A DNA stretch of 64,000 bases from Mucilaginibacter achroorhodeus (GTDB lineage Bacteria > Bacteroidota > Bacteroidia > Sphingobacteriales > Sphingobacteriaceae), in assembly GCF_007846095.1 (NCBI RefSeq), contig NZ_VOEI01000002.1, positions 186,001 to 250,000 of the forward strand, in the 5' to 3' direction. The notes below the pieces were generated by a model. It was not told the DNA's origin. It saw only the letters and a program-made list of their open reading frames with translations, and searched no databases. The position numbers and the translations under genes are program-made. The first letter of the stretch is position 1; each line of letters opens with the position of its first letter. Positions 36,190 to 45,397 of this stretch are shown one piece after another.

Positions 36190-36329
36190 CCCTTATCCTT
36201 TACTGTTAACAATAATCAAAAGTAGAACACGCAATTAAAATTCGCCCATCCTCCCCAAATATTGGGTAGGATACTTACATCGTAACCAACGACCTTTGAG
36301 GTAATAATTAATTTTAAAATAAAACACTT

Positions 36330-36611
36330 ATGGCAACGACAAATGTGTTAGGGACGGTGTATGAGACCCTATTGTGCAGTCCGGGAATGAATGAAGCGAT
36401 CAAACTGGACCTGAAGTTAAGCCGCAAAGCGGTTCTGCTATTGAACAGTTTAATACAGAACGGACTGGAGAATGACAGCGAAGGAAAGGAACTCCTTGCA
36501 TTTATTCCAGGTGAAGACAAGGAAGAATTGCGAGCTTTCGTAGATGAGTGCCTTAAAAAAGCCGGGCTTAAAGAACTGAACGAAAAAATGAAAGGTTTGG
36601 TCAGTAAATAA
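36330..36611 (+). CDS. Small helical protein of unknown function
   Basis: A 93-residue, mostly helical protein without signal or membrane segment. Near the N-terminus it has ETLLCSPGMNEAIKLDLKLSR, then VLLLNSLIQNGL, and ends in a Lys-rich helix. I do not recognise a family; proteins with this look are common next to mobilization genes in Sphingobacteriaceae, and could be DNA-binding or regulatory. It is divergent from the primase-like gene with 140 bp between and a probable shared promoter region. An inverted repeat (GAAGTCTCC/GGAGACTTC, 36683-36714) follows about 70 bp after its stop. Confidence 0.6.
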   Translation: MATTNVLGTVYETLLCSPGMNEAIKLDLKLSRKAVLLLNSLIQNGLENDSEGKELLAFIPGEDKEELRAFVDECLKKAGLKELNEKMKGLVSK

Positions 36612-36682
36612 AATGACACCCTTTGGAAGACCGGCGTTGATTTCACCTACCGACCGGAAGAGGACCTGATCTATCAAAATAA

Positions 36683-36714
36683 GAAGTCTCCGAACACTCG
36701 CTGCAGGAGACTTC
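36683..36714. terminator. Hairpin after the small helical protein gene
   Basis: A perfect 9-bp stem (36683-36691 with 36706-36714) and a 14-base loop lie about 70 bp after the stop. It has no T-run, so it would be a weak terminator or an RNA 3'-end stabiliser rather than a classical rho-independent terminator. Confidence 0.35.
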
Positions 36715-36899
36715 AACCTAAACCTTATCACAATGTAAATGCAAGGCGCACTTACGTTATCAACAAAGATAATGATTTGGCTTTTAAACCGGGAAAAATA
36801 AATCCATCGACTTACTTTTTGAGCGCCTGTCCGGAAGCTTCAAAATCATGCGACCTATTTCTATTTCCGGAGACCTAAGCTTACAAGAACATAATAGCT

Positions 36900-37060
36900 G
36901 AAACAGCAACTGCCTTTGTTTTGTGTCGGCGCAGGAAGGCGTCAGCCGTCTGCGCAGGCGAAGCGTAACCAAAACAACGGCTGTTGCAACAGCGCAAAAA
37001 GCGGGTGAACCGCAGCTGTGTGCGCGCAGCGCCTAAAGCGCAGGCGAACCGGCTTTTCCG
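36900..37060. repeat. G/C-rich repeat-like segment with several GCGCAGG copies and a palindrome
   Basis: A locally G/C-rich block inside the 719-bp gap 36612-37330 with no gene that I recognise. GCGCAGG occurs three times (36929-36935, 36952-36958, 37038-37044), the last two followed by CGAA. A perfect 14-bp palindrome, GCTGTTGCAACAGC, lies at 36980-36993. Antisense frames over it are open but do not look like proteins. It has the look of a dispersed intergenic repeat of the genome. No coding function is proposed. Confidence 0.35.
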
Positions 37061-37330
37061 CAATGGATGAAGACAGATCAAAATTGTATTTTCACCTGTT
37101 GTGCGCGGTCTATAGTGAGCTCTTATTTTCTATGACGTCAATCACCCTCCTGCTCACCCGGATCATTTAACCTTTCAATATATTGACGAAAGTTTTTACC
37201 GCTGTTTCAGAAGCCAGGATAAACTATATCATCAGGTCAGCCGCGCCGCTACCGTCAGCACCAAGCTCGCAATATGTCAACATAGACTTCCCTGTATCAT
37301 TAGGTGGTTTTACTCATTGGTTCTTATAAT

Positions 37331-38137
37331 TCAAAACAACGAGGTCTGTTCAGCAGTCGGCGGATCATCCTGTCCATATTCCGGCAGCTTCTTGCCCCAG
37401 TCATAAAAGCCATTGGGGACAATACCATCCGGTTTAGGTTTCCGGCTTCGGATGGAATAAACAGGGTGATGTGCGATAGCTTCTGAAGGCATTTCGAAAT
37501 GAAAGAACTCGTCCATATCATCATCACTCAGGTCATCCAATACCCATGCCTTTTCCATTTCGGGCGTTAAAAACAAGGGCATGCGATGCCTGTTGTCACC
37601 AGAGTTATGGATCCACCGCATTTTTTCATTGGCATGCCGGGTGATCATCGTAAATGTGGCCATGTTATACAGTTCTCCTGTGTGTTGATCAACTTCCTGA
37701 CTAACCTGATAAAGCGCTGGTACATAAAATCCCTTTCGCCCTTCCAGGCTGATATGATACGGGATCTTGTTCTTGTATCCCTTGACTTCCCGGTGCTCAT
37801 AAATGCCTGTCGCTGGTATAAGACAGCGATTTTGACGTATCCGGTGCCAATATGACTTCTTATCACCGATGATGCGTTCAGAACGTGCGTTGACCATATT
37901 CGAGCGCTGCAATTGCCGCTCCCGCGGATCTTGTATCCAGGTGTTGATCACCCCCCAGCCCATATTGGCCAGCACCAATGCCTTACGGTTGACGACGATC
38001 GGATAAGTTGGCAAAACCTCGCAGGTCACATGGATCATGTCATTCGGATAGTGAGCAGGATCTGGGGCTAGTTGAATACCCTTAAAATCCTCTGTGATCA
38101 CCTGTATCTCGGAATGAAAGCTGATATCCCTGCACAT
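37331..38137 (-). CDS. SOS response-associated peptidase (SRAP/YedK/HMCES family)
   Basis: A 268-residue SRAP protein. Met is followed directly by Cys (MCRDIS), so after Met removal Cys2 is the N-terminal catalytic residue that forms a thiazolidine link with abasic sites in single-stranded DNA. The other family sites are visible: NMVNARSERI, RCLIPATGIYEHRE, and HRMPLFLT, with the active-site His. The protein protects abasic sites in DNA during replication. It is slightly longer than average (about 220). It is divergent from DinB with one intervening gene, as expected for an SOS cassette. Confidence 0.9.
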   Translation of the reverse strand: MCRDISFHSEIQVITEDFKGIQLAPDPAHYPNDMIHVTCEVLPTYPIVVNRKALVLANMGWGVINTWIQDPRERQLQRSNMVNARSERIIGDKKSYWHRIRQNRCLIPATGIYEHREVKGYKNKIPYHISLEGRKGFYVPALYQVSQEVDQHTGELYNMATFTMITRHANEKMRWIHNSGDNRHRMPLFLTPEMEKAWVLDDLSDDDMDEFFHFEMPSEAIAHHPVYSIRSRKPKPDGIVPNGFYDWGKKLPEYGQDDPPTAEQTSLF

Positions 38138-38154
38138 AAAAATTGAAATATAAA

Positions 38155-38643
38155 TTACTTGATCATGTCGTAAAAAAGAGCGGTGTGGCTTTGTTCACCG
38201 GAGGTTATCTCAGCTTTTAAACGACCATATTCTACAAATATACGGACATCAAAATGATCCTCCTTTTTCATTTTAATTCCATGAATGTAAGTCGAAACTG
38301 CCTTCTGATAAGCTTTCTGCAAACGCTGCTCATGCTTTTTATCTATGGTGCCATTGAAGAACAGATTAATACCCGATCCTGTTTTAAGCAGCTTCAAAAC
38401 CGACCGGTAATGATCCGTCAACAAAAGGTTTTGCATTTTACCTTCCTTGCTGCCGAGTGCCGTCTCATGGTAATGCGCTTCAGATTCAACAGCATAAGCA
38501 GACAACAAAAAAGTTTGCTGCAAGTGCATTCCAGGCCATGGGAACCGCTGGATGACCACAAATGATCGACCAGCAGCCATCAGTTTAGTGACAGTGTCCT
38601 CCCTGATCCGTAAAAAAGGATTATAAAACAAGTTATCAGCCAT
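38155..38643 (-). CDS. Unknown 162-residue protein of the DNA-damage cassette
   Basis: A soluble 162-residue protein that I do not recognise. It contains FVVIQRFPWPGMHLQQTFLL in the N-terminal third, ALGSKEGKMQNLLLTDHYRS in the middle and a Lys-rich helix after. No cofactor motif is visible. It lies 17 bp upstream of the SRAP gene on the same strand, and its start faces the DinB gene across the operator-like dyad at 38685-38703. That placement suggests it is co-regulated with the error-prone polymerases. It may be a small adaptor, like ImuA in other bacteria, but no similarity is visible to support that. Confidence 0.65.
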   Translation of the reverse strand: MADNLFYNPFLRIREDTVTKLMAAGRSFVVIQRFPWPGMHLQQTFLLSAYAVESEAHYHETALGSKEGKMQNLLLTDHYRSVLKLLKTGSGINLFFNGTIDKKHEQRLQKAYQKAVSTYIHGIKMKKEDHFDVRIFVEYGRLKAEITSGEQSHTALFYDMIK

Positions 38644-38681
38644 TTAGCTAACGTTAAAATTTATTTTCAAATATAAATTAA

Positions 38682-38708
38682 TTGCTAATATTTTTAGTAT
38701 TAGTTTTG
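38682..38708 (+). promoter_or_regulatory. Promoter of dinB-dnaE with an overlapping dyad
   Basis: A TTG at 38682-38684 and an exact TAGTTTTG (-7 box, 38701-38708) are 16 bp apart. The dyad CTAATA-N7-TATTAG (38685-38690 and 38698-38703) covers the spacer and the first bases of the -7 box. A bound repressor would block the promoter, which fits damage induction. It also faces the divergent 162-residue protein and SRAP genes. Confidence 0.5.
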
Positions 38709-38789
38709 CATGACGTTTCTTGAACGGAGAAATAAACAACTTAAGGTAATCCACAACTGATCGTTTTTAAGCGAAGAAATTGATGTAAA

Positions 38790-39947
38790 ATGCGCACAGA
38801 CCGCCAGATCATTCATATGGACCAAGACGCTTTTTTCGTGTCCGTCGAGGTCCGGAAAAATCCCGAACTGAGGGGCAAACCCGTGATCATCGGCAGTCTA
38901 TCAGACCGGGGCGTTGTGACATCCTGCAGCTATGAGGCCAGGAAGTTCGGCATCCATGCGGCAATGCCAGCACGTATGGCCAGGATGCTTTGCCCGCACG
39001 GCGTATGGGTACGCGGTAATATGGACGAGTATTCCAAAGCTTCCCATGAGATCACTGAAATCCTAAAGGAAAATGTACCGCTTATTGAAAAGGCCAGTAT
39101 CGATGAGCACTTCATCGACATGACCGGCATGGATAAGCACTTTGGTACGCTCAAATATGCCAGGGAACTCCGTGTCAGGGTCATGAAAGAGACGGCCCTA
39201 CCAATCTCTTTCGGCCTTTCTGTCAACAAAACGGTTTCTAAAATGGCTACAAATGAGTGCAAACCTAACGGTGAACTAAATATTGAAAAGCCCGTAGTAC
39301 AGCCTTTTTTGAACCCACTGTCAATAAGAAAGATACCTGGTCTGGGCGAAAAGTCATTCATCAAATTGAGCGACATGGGCATCAGGCGGATCTACGAGCT
39401 GGCGCAGGTCCATCCTGAATACATGAACAGTATTTTAGGGAAGAACGGGATTGGGCTATTGCAAAAAGCCAAGGGTATAGATGATTCACCGATCATCCCT
39501 TATCACGAACAAAAATCCATCGGTACGCAAAGTACATTTAAGAATGACAGTATCGACCTGACATCGATCAACCACTTGCTGACCGCTATGGTGATGGACC
39601 TTGCTTTTGAGTTGCGTCAGCAACACAAGCAAACTGCGTGCATTACTGTCACCATTCGTTACTCAACACGTGAGGACGTGACCAAACAAGCTAGTATCCC
39701 TTACACTGCCCTTGATGCACCGCTCATCACAAAGGCCAAGGAACTTTTCAGACAGGCTTACCAGAAACGGCTCCTGATCCGCCTCGTCGGCATCCGCCTG
39801 TCAAACCTGGTAAACGGATTTGAACAGATCGACCTTTATGCCGGATCTGAACAACAGTACAGCCTTTGCCAAGCGATGGACAGGATCCGGAGAAGGTTCG
39901 GGCCGGACGCCATTAAACCCGCCTCTGTGATCAACCTTGATATTTGA
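38790..39947 (+). CDS. dinB: DNA polymerase IV-like Y-family polymerase
   Basis: A 385-residue Y-family polymerase. The catalytic site is complete: IHMDQDAFFVSVEV near residue 10 (first Asp), and KASIDEHFIDMTG near residue 105 (Asp-Glu). The finger segment has GVVTSCSYEARKFGIHAAMPA, and the thumb has RKIPGLGEKSFIKLSDMGI, the helix-hairpin-helix. The little-finger domain occupies the last ~120 residues. It bypasses DNA lesions. No clear beta-clamp motif is seen at the C-terminus, which ends ASVINLDI. The dnaE-like gene begins 5 bp after its stop, so both come from one transcript, as with imuB-imuC cassettes. Confidence 0.93.
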   Translation: MRTDRQIIHMDQDAFFVSVEVRKNPELRGKPVIIGSLSDRGVVTSCSYEARKFGIHAAMPARMARMLCPHGVWVRGNMDEYSKASHEITEILKENVPLIEKASIDEHFIDMTGMDKHFGTLKYARELRVRVMKETALPISFGLSVNKTVSKMATNECKPNGELNIEKPVVQPFLNPLSIRKIPGLGEKSFIKLSDMGIRRIYELAQVHPEYMNSILGKNGIGLLQKAKGIDDSPIIPYHEQKSIGTQSTFKNDSIDLTSINHLLTAMVMDLAFELRQQHKQTACITVTIRYSTREDVTKQASIPYTALDAPLITKAKELFRQAYQKRLLIRLVGIRLSNLVNGFEQIDLYAGSEQQYSLCQAMDRIRRRFGPDAIKPASVINLDI

Positions 39948-39952
39948 ATCTC

Positions 39953-42901
39953 ATGTACCTGAATGTCCATTCTCAATATAGTCTGCGGTACGGAACCATG
40001 TCTATCCCGGCTTTGGTCGAAGAAGCCATATCAAGTGGCGTGACGCAGATGGTCCTTTCTGATATCAATAATTCCACCGGTATCATGGAATTCATGCGCG
40101 AATGCAACGAAAAAGGCATTAAGCCCATTGCCGGAATGGAATTCCGGAAGGCTAAGCAGCTGTTGTACTTAGGTATCGCCCGCAACAAAGAAGGTATGAA
40201 GGAGTTAAATGATTTCCTCACCGAGCATAATTTGGAGCAAAAACCTTTGCCGGACACTGCCCCAGAATTTTTAAATGTTTATACGGTATATCCTTACGGT
40301 AAGCATCATGGAAGCCTAAAAACAAATGAATACCTCGGCATTCGCCATGAGCAACTCAACAGCTTGTTTGGAAAAGACCTGCGCAATATCAAGGAAAAAC
40401 TGCTTTGCCTGCAACCCGTCTTCATCAACGACAAGATCGAATACCGTTTGCATGAATACCTACGCGGCATCGATCTCAATGTTGTACTTACGGAAGTGAC
40501 GGAAGCAGATAAATGCCAAAAAACAGATCGTTTTTTTCCGGCTGGTGAATTGGAAGCCAGGTTTTCCAGGTATCCCTTTATTCTCGATAATACCCGTAAC
40601 CTGATGAACTCCTGCGTCATGGACTATCCGAAAGGACGTGTCAACCTAAATCGCCGTACCTTTACGGGTTATAAAAAGAATGACCGGGAACTTTTGGAAA
40701 AGCTGGCCTTGGCCGGAATGGAATACCGTTACGGCAGATCCAACAAGCAAGCGCTTACGAAGATCAAGCATGAACTGAAAGTGATCTATGAGCTCGATTT
40801 CTGCGCTTATTTTTTGATCACCTGGGATATCATCCGTTACTCCGGTTCGCAGGGTTATTATCACGTTGGCCGCGGTTCTGGCGCCAATAGCATTGTGGCT
40901 TATTGCCTGAAGATAACCGACGTTGATCCTATCGAACTCGATCTCTATTTCGAACGGTTCCTCAATGCGCAGCGCACCTCACCTCCGGATTTTGACATCG
41001 ATTATTCTTGGGATGAACGGGAAGATGTGCAGGATTACATTTTCAAACGCTATGGCAGCCAACATACCGCATTGCTCGGCACCATGTCGACGTTCAAGGA
41101 CCGCAGCATTATCCGCGAGATCGGCAAGGTTATGGGCCTGCCTAAAACGGAGATCGACGGTTTTACTGATCAGACACGGGCGGCAATTAACCAAAACAAT
41201 ACTACCTTTCAGAAGATCGTCGCTATTTACGAACGCATGGCCAATATGCCCAATCAGCGTTCCATACATGCCGGCGGAGTTTTGATCACAGAAGAACCGA
41301 TCACTTATTACACCGCGTTGGACCTGCCGCCTAAGGGCATGGCCACCGTACAATGGGATATGTATGAAGCCGAGAAAATCGGCTTTGATAAGTATGATAT
41401 CCTTAGCCAGCGCGGCATCGGCCACATCAAAATGGCTGTCAAACTCGTGGAAGAGAACCAGCAGCGCAAGATCGACATCCATCAGGTCAAGGATTTTATG
41501 AATGACCCAAAGGTGAACTTCAACCTCAGGACCGGTAATACCAAGGGCTGTTTCTACATCGAGTCGCCCGCTATGATCCAGCTCAACCGCAAGCTCGGAT
41601 GTGACAGCTATCGTGTCCTGGTCGCCGCCAGCTCCATCATCCGTCCGGGCGTTGCCAGTTCGGGCATGATGGCTGAATACATCAGGAACCATCACCATCC
41701 GGACAAGGTCAAATACCTCCACCCGGTAATGGAAGAACGATTAAAGGACACTTATGGCGTCATGGTCTACCAGGAAGACGTCATCAAGATCTGTATCCAC
41801 TTTGCAGGTATGGACGGCGCGGACGCTGACATCTTAAGAAGGGGTATGAGCGGCAAGTACCGATCTAAGAAAGAATTTGAACGTCTTGTAGAACGCTTCC
41901 ACGAAGAAGCTAAAAAACTTGGTCGCCCGGATCATATTGTCAAAGAAGTTTGGCGGCAGGTATCCTCTTTCGCAGGTTACAGCTTTTCCAAAGCACATTC
42001 TGCCAGCTTTGCCGTTGAAAGTTATCAGAGTTTGTACCTCAAGACCTACTTTCCGAGGGAGTTCATGGTTGGCGTACTCAACAATTATGGCGGGTTCTAT
42101 GACCGTGCCCTTTATGTGCAGGAATTGCAGAAATGTGGCGGCATTGTTCACCTGCCCTGTGTCAACCACAGTGACAGCCTGGTGAACATCAGCGGCGCAG
42201 ATGTTTATCTCGGCCTCGTCGGCATCCATGGCCTCAATGAAAGGTTTATCGAGCTGGTCCCCGAAGAGCGAAGGACGAACGGCCCGTACACAGGTCTCGA
42301 AGATCTTGTCAAGCGGACAAACATCGGCCTCGAACAGGGCATTATCCTCATCCGGGTCGGTGCGCTGCGGTTCACTCATAAAAGCAAAAAAGAACTGTTA
42401 TGGGAGATCCACCTGCTGATGGGCGCCAGAACAAAACCCGGCAACATCAATACCGAACTTTTCACTATCGATGCAAAAAACTATGCGCTGCCGGTACTCG
42501 TCAATACGCGACTGGAAAATGCTTATCACGAGCTAGAGCTACTTGGATTCCCATTGAGCATGACTATGTTTGAGCTGCTGCAAACCGGTTACCGGGGCGA
42601 CATCATGGCGAATGATCTGATCAATCATATCGGACAGACGATCCGCATGGTCGGGCAATATGTCTGCGAAAAGACCGTGCATACCAAGAAGAACCAGCGG
42701 ATGTGGTTTGGTAATTTTCTTGATGCCGAAGGCAACAGTTTTGACACTGTTCATTTTCCGAACCATACACCTATGTATCCTTTTCGGGGTAAGGGCTGTT
42801 ACCTGATCCTGGGTAAGGTCGTGGAAGAATTCGGATTTGCTAGCCTGGAAGTGCTCAGGTTTGCTAAACTACCCATATTGCCTAACCCAGTTATTTCCTA
42901 A
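39953..42901 (+). CDS. DNA polymerase III alpha subunit, error-prone DnaE2/ImuC-like
   Basis: From the ATG at 39953 the protein has 982 residues, a few hundred shorter than a main replicative DnaE. The PHP domain begins MYLNVHSQYSLRYGTMSIP. The catalytic PDFDIDYSWDERED is near residue 345, and DKYDILSQRGIGHI, holding the third Asp, near 480. The helix-hairpin-helix and OB-fold C-terminus is present but short. The first annotated codon (TTG at 39944) lies in the dinB coding end and is not the likely start. With DinB it should make an induced lesion-bypass complex. Confidence 0.9.
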   Translation: MYLNVHSQYSLRYGTMSIPALVEEAISSGVTQMVLSDINNSTGIMEFMRECNEKGIKPIAGMEFRKAKQLLYLGIARNKEGMKELNDFLTEHNLEQKPLPDTAPEFLNVYTVYPYGKHHGSLKTNEYLGIRHEQLNSLFGKDLRNIKEKLLCLQPVFINDKIEYRLHEYLRGIDLNVVLTEVTEADKCQKTDRFFPAGELEARFSRYPFILDNTRNLMNSCVMDYPKGRVNLNRRTFTGYKKNDRELLEKLALAGMEYRYGRSNKQALTKIKHELKVIYELDFCAYFLITWDIIRYSGSQGYYHVGRGSGANSIVAYCLKITDVDPIELDLYFERFLNAQRTSPPDFDIDYSWDEREDVQDYIFKRYGSQHTALLGTMSTFKDRSIIREIGKVMGLPKTEIDGFTDQTRAAINQNNTTFQKIVAIYERMANMPNQRSIHAGGVLITEEPITYYTALDLPPKGMATVQWDMYEAEKIGFDKYDILSQRGIGHIKMAVKLVEENQQRKIDIHQVKDFMNDPKVNFNLRTGNTKGCFYIESPAMIQLNRKLGCDSYRVLVAASSIIRPGVASSGMMAEYIRNHHHPDKVKYLHPVMEERLKDTYGVMVYQEDVIKICIHFAGMDGADADILRRGMSGKYRSKKEFERLVERFHEEAKKLGRPDHIVKEVWRQVSSFAGYSFSKAHSASFAVESYQSLYLKTYFPREFMVGVLNNYGGFYDRALYVQELQKCGGIVHLPCVNHSDSLVNISGADVYLGLVGIHGLNERFIELVPEERRTNGPYTGLEDLVKRTNIGLEQGIILIRVGALRFTHKSKKELLWEIHLLMGARTKPGNINTELFTIDAKNYALPVLVNTRLENAYHELELLGFPLSMTMFELLQTGYRGDIMANDLINHIGQTIRMVGQYVCEKTVHTKKNQRMWFGNFLDAEGNSFDTVHFPNHTPMYPFRGKGCYLILGKVVEEFGFASLEVLRFAKLPILPNPVIS

Positions 42902-42912
42902 AAAACGACATC

Positions 42913-43152
42913 ATGGAAAGGATAACCATCAAATGCCGGCTCAGCGGCGAACAAGCGGAAACCGAATTGCAACTTGACCGAAAAGCGATGCCGGGTGAAC
43001 CTGGTCCTTCTTTCATGGTGACCAGCGAAGGCTACTTTAAAGGTTATATCACCCGTCAAAGCAACAGGGTCTACTATGCGATCGGTGATACTCATTTCAC
43101 TGCACAAGACCTTACCATTATTGGTGAACACCTCAATAAGAAAATTCGTTGA
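42913..43152 (+). CDS. Small protein of unknown function downstream of dnaE
   Basis: A 79-residue soluble protein with a beta-rich pattern (ITIKCRLSGEQAETELQL, then FKGYITRQSNRVYYAIGD). I do not recognise a family. It begins 11 bp after the DnaE stop, in the same direction, so it is the third gene of the dinB-dnaE operon. It may be a structural partner of the polymerases. It is convergent with the helicase gene at 43207-45192, with 54 bp between. Confidence 0.6.
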   Translation: MERITIKCRLSGEQAETELQLDRKAMPGEPGPSFMVTSEGYFKGYITRQSNRVYYAIGDTHFTAQDLTIIGEHLNKKIR

Positions 43153-43206
43153 TGTAGATATCGCTGTGTACAATACATCCCCACCCAAATCCTGCGGATC
43201 TTCAAG

Positions 43207-45192
43207 TTAAAATAAGCGCACCTGCTCTGTTGCCCCATTGCGTTGCTCTTCATATGCCCGGATCATGGTCAGGATCGCTGCGCCATAGCGGTTAGTCTTT
43301 TCCGGCCCTACCCCTTTGATCCCACTCAGTGACTTGAGTGTCTGGGGTAGTTTTGCGGCGACGAGGGCTATTGTCTGTTCAGTGAAAAGCATGCTGCCCA
43401 AGATATTTTCTGATTGTGCTGTCCGTTCCCGCCAGTTCATCAATTGTTCCAATAGCTCTTCATTAGGTCTGGCGTTCAGTTTTTTAAGCAGGGAGTTACT
43501 TAACTTGGTACTTTTACGCCGTGTTTCCAAATAAACACTCGTGCTAAAAGTCGCTGAGCTGAACTGCTCAAGCAGGGCGCATCTGTCAATTATCCACTGA
43601 AGGAGCTGATCGGCATCAGCAGCCAGTTCCCTGGAAGTTCCGACAAGGCCCGGCAATCCCGGCTGCAGTGCAGCGGTCATCAATTCCAGTTTTTCCTTAA
43701 AATAGTTTGAAGCTTTACGAATACGCTCGTCCGAATACATAGCCAAAGCAGCCGACATTTTTTCAGCAACCGACAGTATTTCGGTTTCTGCGTTCGGCAT
43801 CAGTTCCTTAAATTTCAGTACGTGCTCTTTCCAGGTGCTGAAATTAAAAAGTTCGGACAACAGGAAAAGGCGGTATTCCTCCTGGTGTTGCACAAGGGTT
43901 TGCCTGTTCGCAGACAAGTGAACGGTTTGTGCATTAAAGCGCAGTACTGCGGGATCGGCAATTACGTTTCTCATGGTGACCGGGCTACGCAACACCAGCC
44001 CCTCCAAGGAACGACAACGACTCAGCGCAACGTAAGCCTGCCCATGTGTAAAAGCTTCGCTAACATCAATAATGGCCCTGTCAAAGGTCAAACCCTGGCT
44101 TTTATGGACCGTAATGGCCCAGGCGTGTTTCAGGGGGATCTGCGCAAAACTACCGGCATTGTCCTCGCTGACGGTATCGCCGGTCAACTCGTACTTAATA
44201 TTCGTCCACTCTACCGCCTGTACTGCCAATTCCTGCCCGTTAGGGCTAGTGACATAGACCGTATCTGTCTCCAGCCTGGTAACGGAGCCGATCTTACCAT
44301 TATAATACCGTTTTTCCGCTGAACTGTCATTTTTGACGAACATGACCTGTGCACCTACCTTTAGTTTCAACATGGTATCTGTCGGAAAGGCGTCTGCCGG
44401 AAATTCACCCCGAACGACCGCCCTGTAGCTTATTTCGTCACCATCTAACGCCCCAAGCCTCTCAGCATTTAATTCCTGAACCATACGGTTGTGGGTACTT
44501 AGTGTAATAAACGGTTGATCAGTTCCGGGTATAAAGTCCGGGATATGGCGGGTGTTTAATATTTCAAGTGCGGATTCACTTATCTCCTGGTCGCGAATGG
44601 CATTTAATATTTTCACGAAGACCGGGTCACTTTGGCGGTATACCGTTTCTAACTCGATCCGCACAAAGGTGTGTTTCCTCAGGACCTGGCTGCTAAAGAA
44701 ATAGGGAGAATCGTAATAGGGCCGTAGCAATGGCCACTCTTCCATGCGAATGATCGGGCTGAGCTGTGCCAGATCTCCGATCATCAGCAACTGAATACCA
44801 CCAAAGGGAAAAGTATTGCCCCTGAGGTTGCGCAGGATCATGTCGATCTGGTCGAGGACATCCGGCCTGACCATACTGATCTCGTCAATAATCAGCAGTT
44901 CCAGGGTTTGTAAGAGTTCCCGCTTTTCAGGATCATACTTATTTTCCGGACCTTCGGCAAGCCCGGGAAGCAAGGGGCCAAAAGGCAATTGGAACATAGA
45001 ATGTATCGTCATTCCGCCCGCATTGATCGCGGCTACGCCGGTCGGCGCAACAACAGCAAGCTTTTTTGTCGAGGTCTGCCTGATCTGCCGTAAAAACGTC
45101 GTTTTACCTGTTCCTGCCTTGCCCGTCAAAAAAACCAGGGCATTGGTCGAATCGATATAAGCATTGGCCAAATCCAACAATGCATGCTCCAT
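43207..45192 (-). CDS. Pif1-like superfamily 1 helicase with C-terminal HRDC domain
   Basis: A 661-residue ATPase. The N-terminus shows Walker A LTGKAGTGKTTFLRQI (residues ~23-38), motif Ia VAPTGVAAINAGGMTIHSMF, Walker B LLIIDEISMVRPDVLD, and later motif HAWAITVHKSQGLTFDRAIID and VALSRCRSLEGL, which are Pif1/RecD-like. A helical linker follows, and the last ~80 residues form an HRDC domain (FTEQTIALVAAKLPQTLKSL, then GIKGVGPEKTNRYG). It should unwind DNA or RNA-DNA hybrids, perhaps G-rich structures. Its gene is convergent with the dinB operon; the neighbourhood suggests a role in DNA repair. Confidence 0.88.
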   Translation of the reverse strand: MEHALLDLANAYIDSTNALVFLTGKAGTGKTTFLRQIRQTSTKKLAVVAPTGVAAINAGGMTIHSMFQLPFGPLLPGLAEGPENKYDPEKRELLQTLELLIIDEISMVRPDVLDQIDMILRNLRGNTFPFGGIQLLMIGDLAQLSPIIRMEEWPLLRPYYDSPYFFSSQVLRKHTFVRIELETVYRQSDPVFVKILNAIRDQEISESALEILNTRHIPDFIPGTDQPFITLSTHNRMVQELNAERLGALDGDEISYRAVVRGEFPADAFPTDTMLKLKVGAQVMFVKNDSSAEKRYYNGKIGSVTRLETDTVYVTSPNGQELAVQAVEWTNIKYELTGDTVSEDNAGSFAQIPLKHAWAITVHKSQGLTFDRAIIDVSEAFTHGQAYVALSRCRSLEGLVLRSPVTMRNVIADPAVLRFNAQTVHLSANRQTLVQHQEEYRLFLLSELFNFSTWKEHVLKFKELMPNAETEILSVAEKMSAALAMYSDERIRKASNYFKEKLELMTAALQPGLPGLVGTSRELAADADQLLQWIIDRCALLEQFSSATFSTSVYLETRRKSTKLSNSLLKKLNARPNEELLEQLMNWRERTAQSENILGSMLFTEQTIALVAAKLPQTLKSLSGIKGVGPEKTNRYGAAILTMIRAYEEQRNGATEQVRLF

Positions 45193-45397
45193 TATGCAAA
45201 TCTAAGCATTACATGATCGGCTGAGCAGGTAATATTTTTCTAAAGTTGATCAATTAAAAGATTTTGTATGAAAAAGGACCTTTCTGACAAACCTTCAATC
45301 GGAAACGTCTGCATAAAATAATTCACTTTGGCTATTGATTGGCAATAAAGTTCCCCCAACAGCGTACTGATGACACCAGACTGAACACCGGATGCAA

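Noticed and set aside
35584..36238. Open plus-strand frames opposite the primase-like gene
   Set aside because: They are antisense shadows with no protein-like features; the minus-strand gene explains the region.
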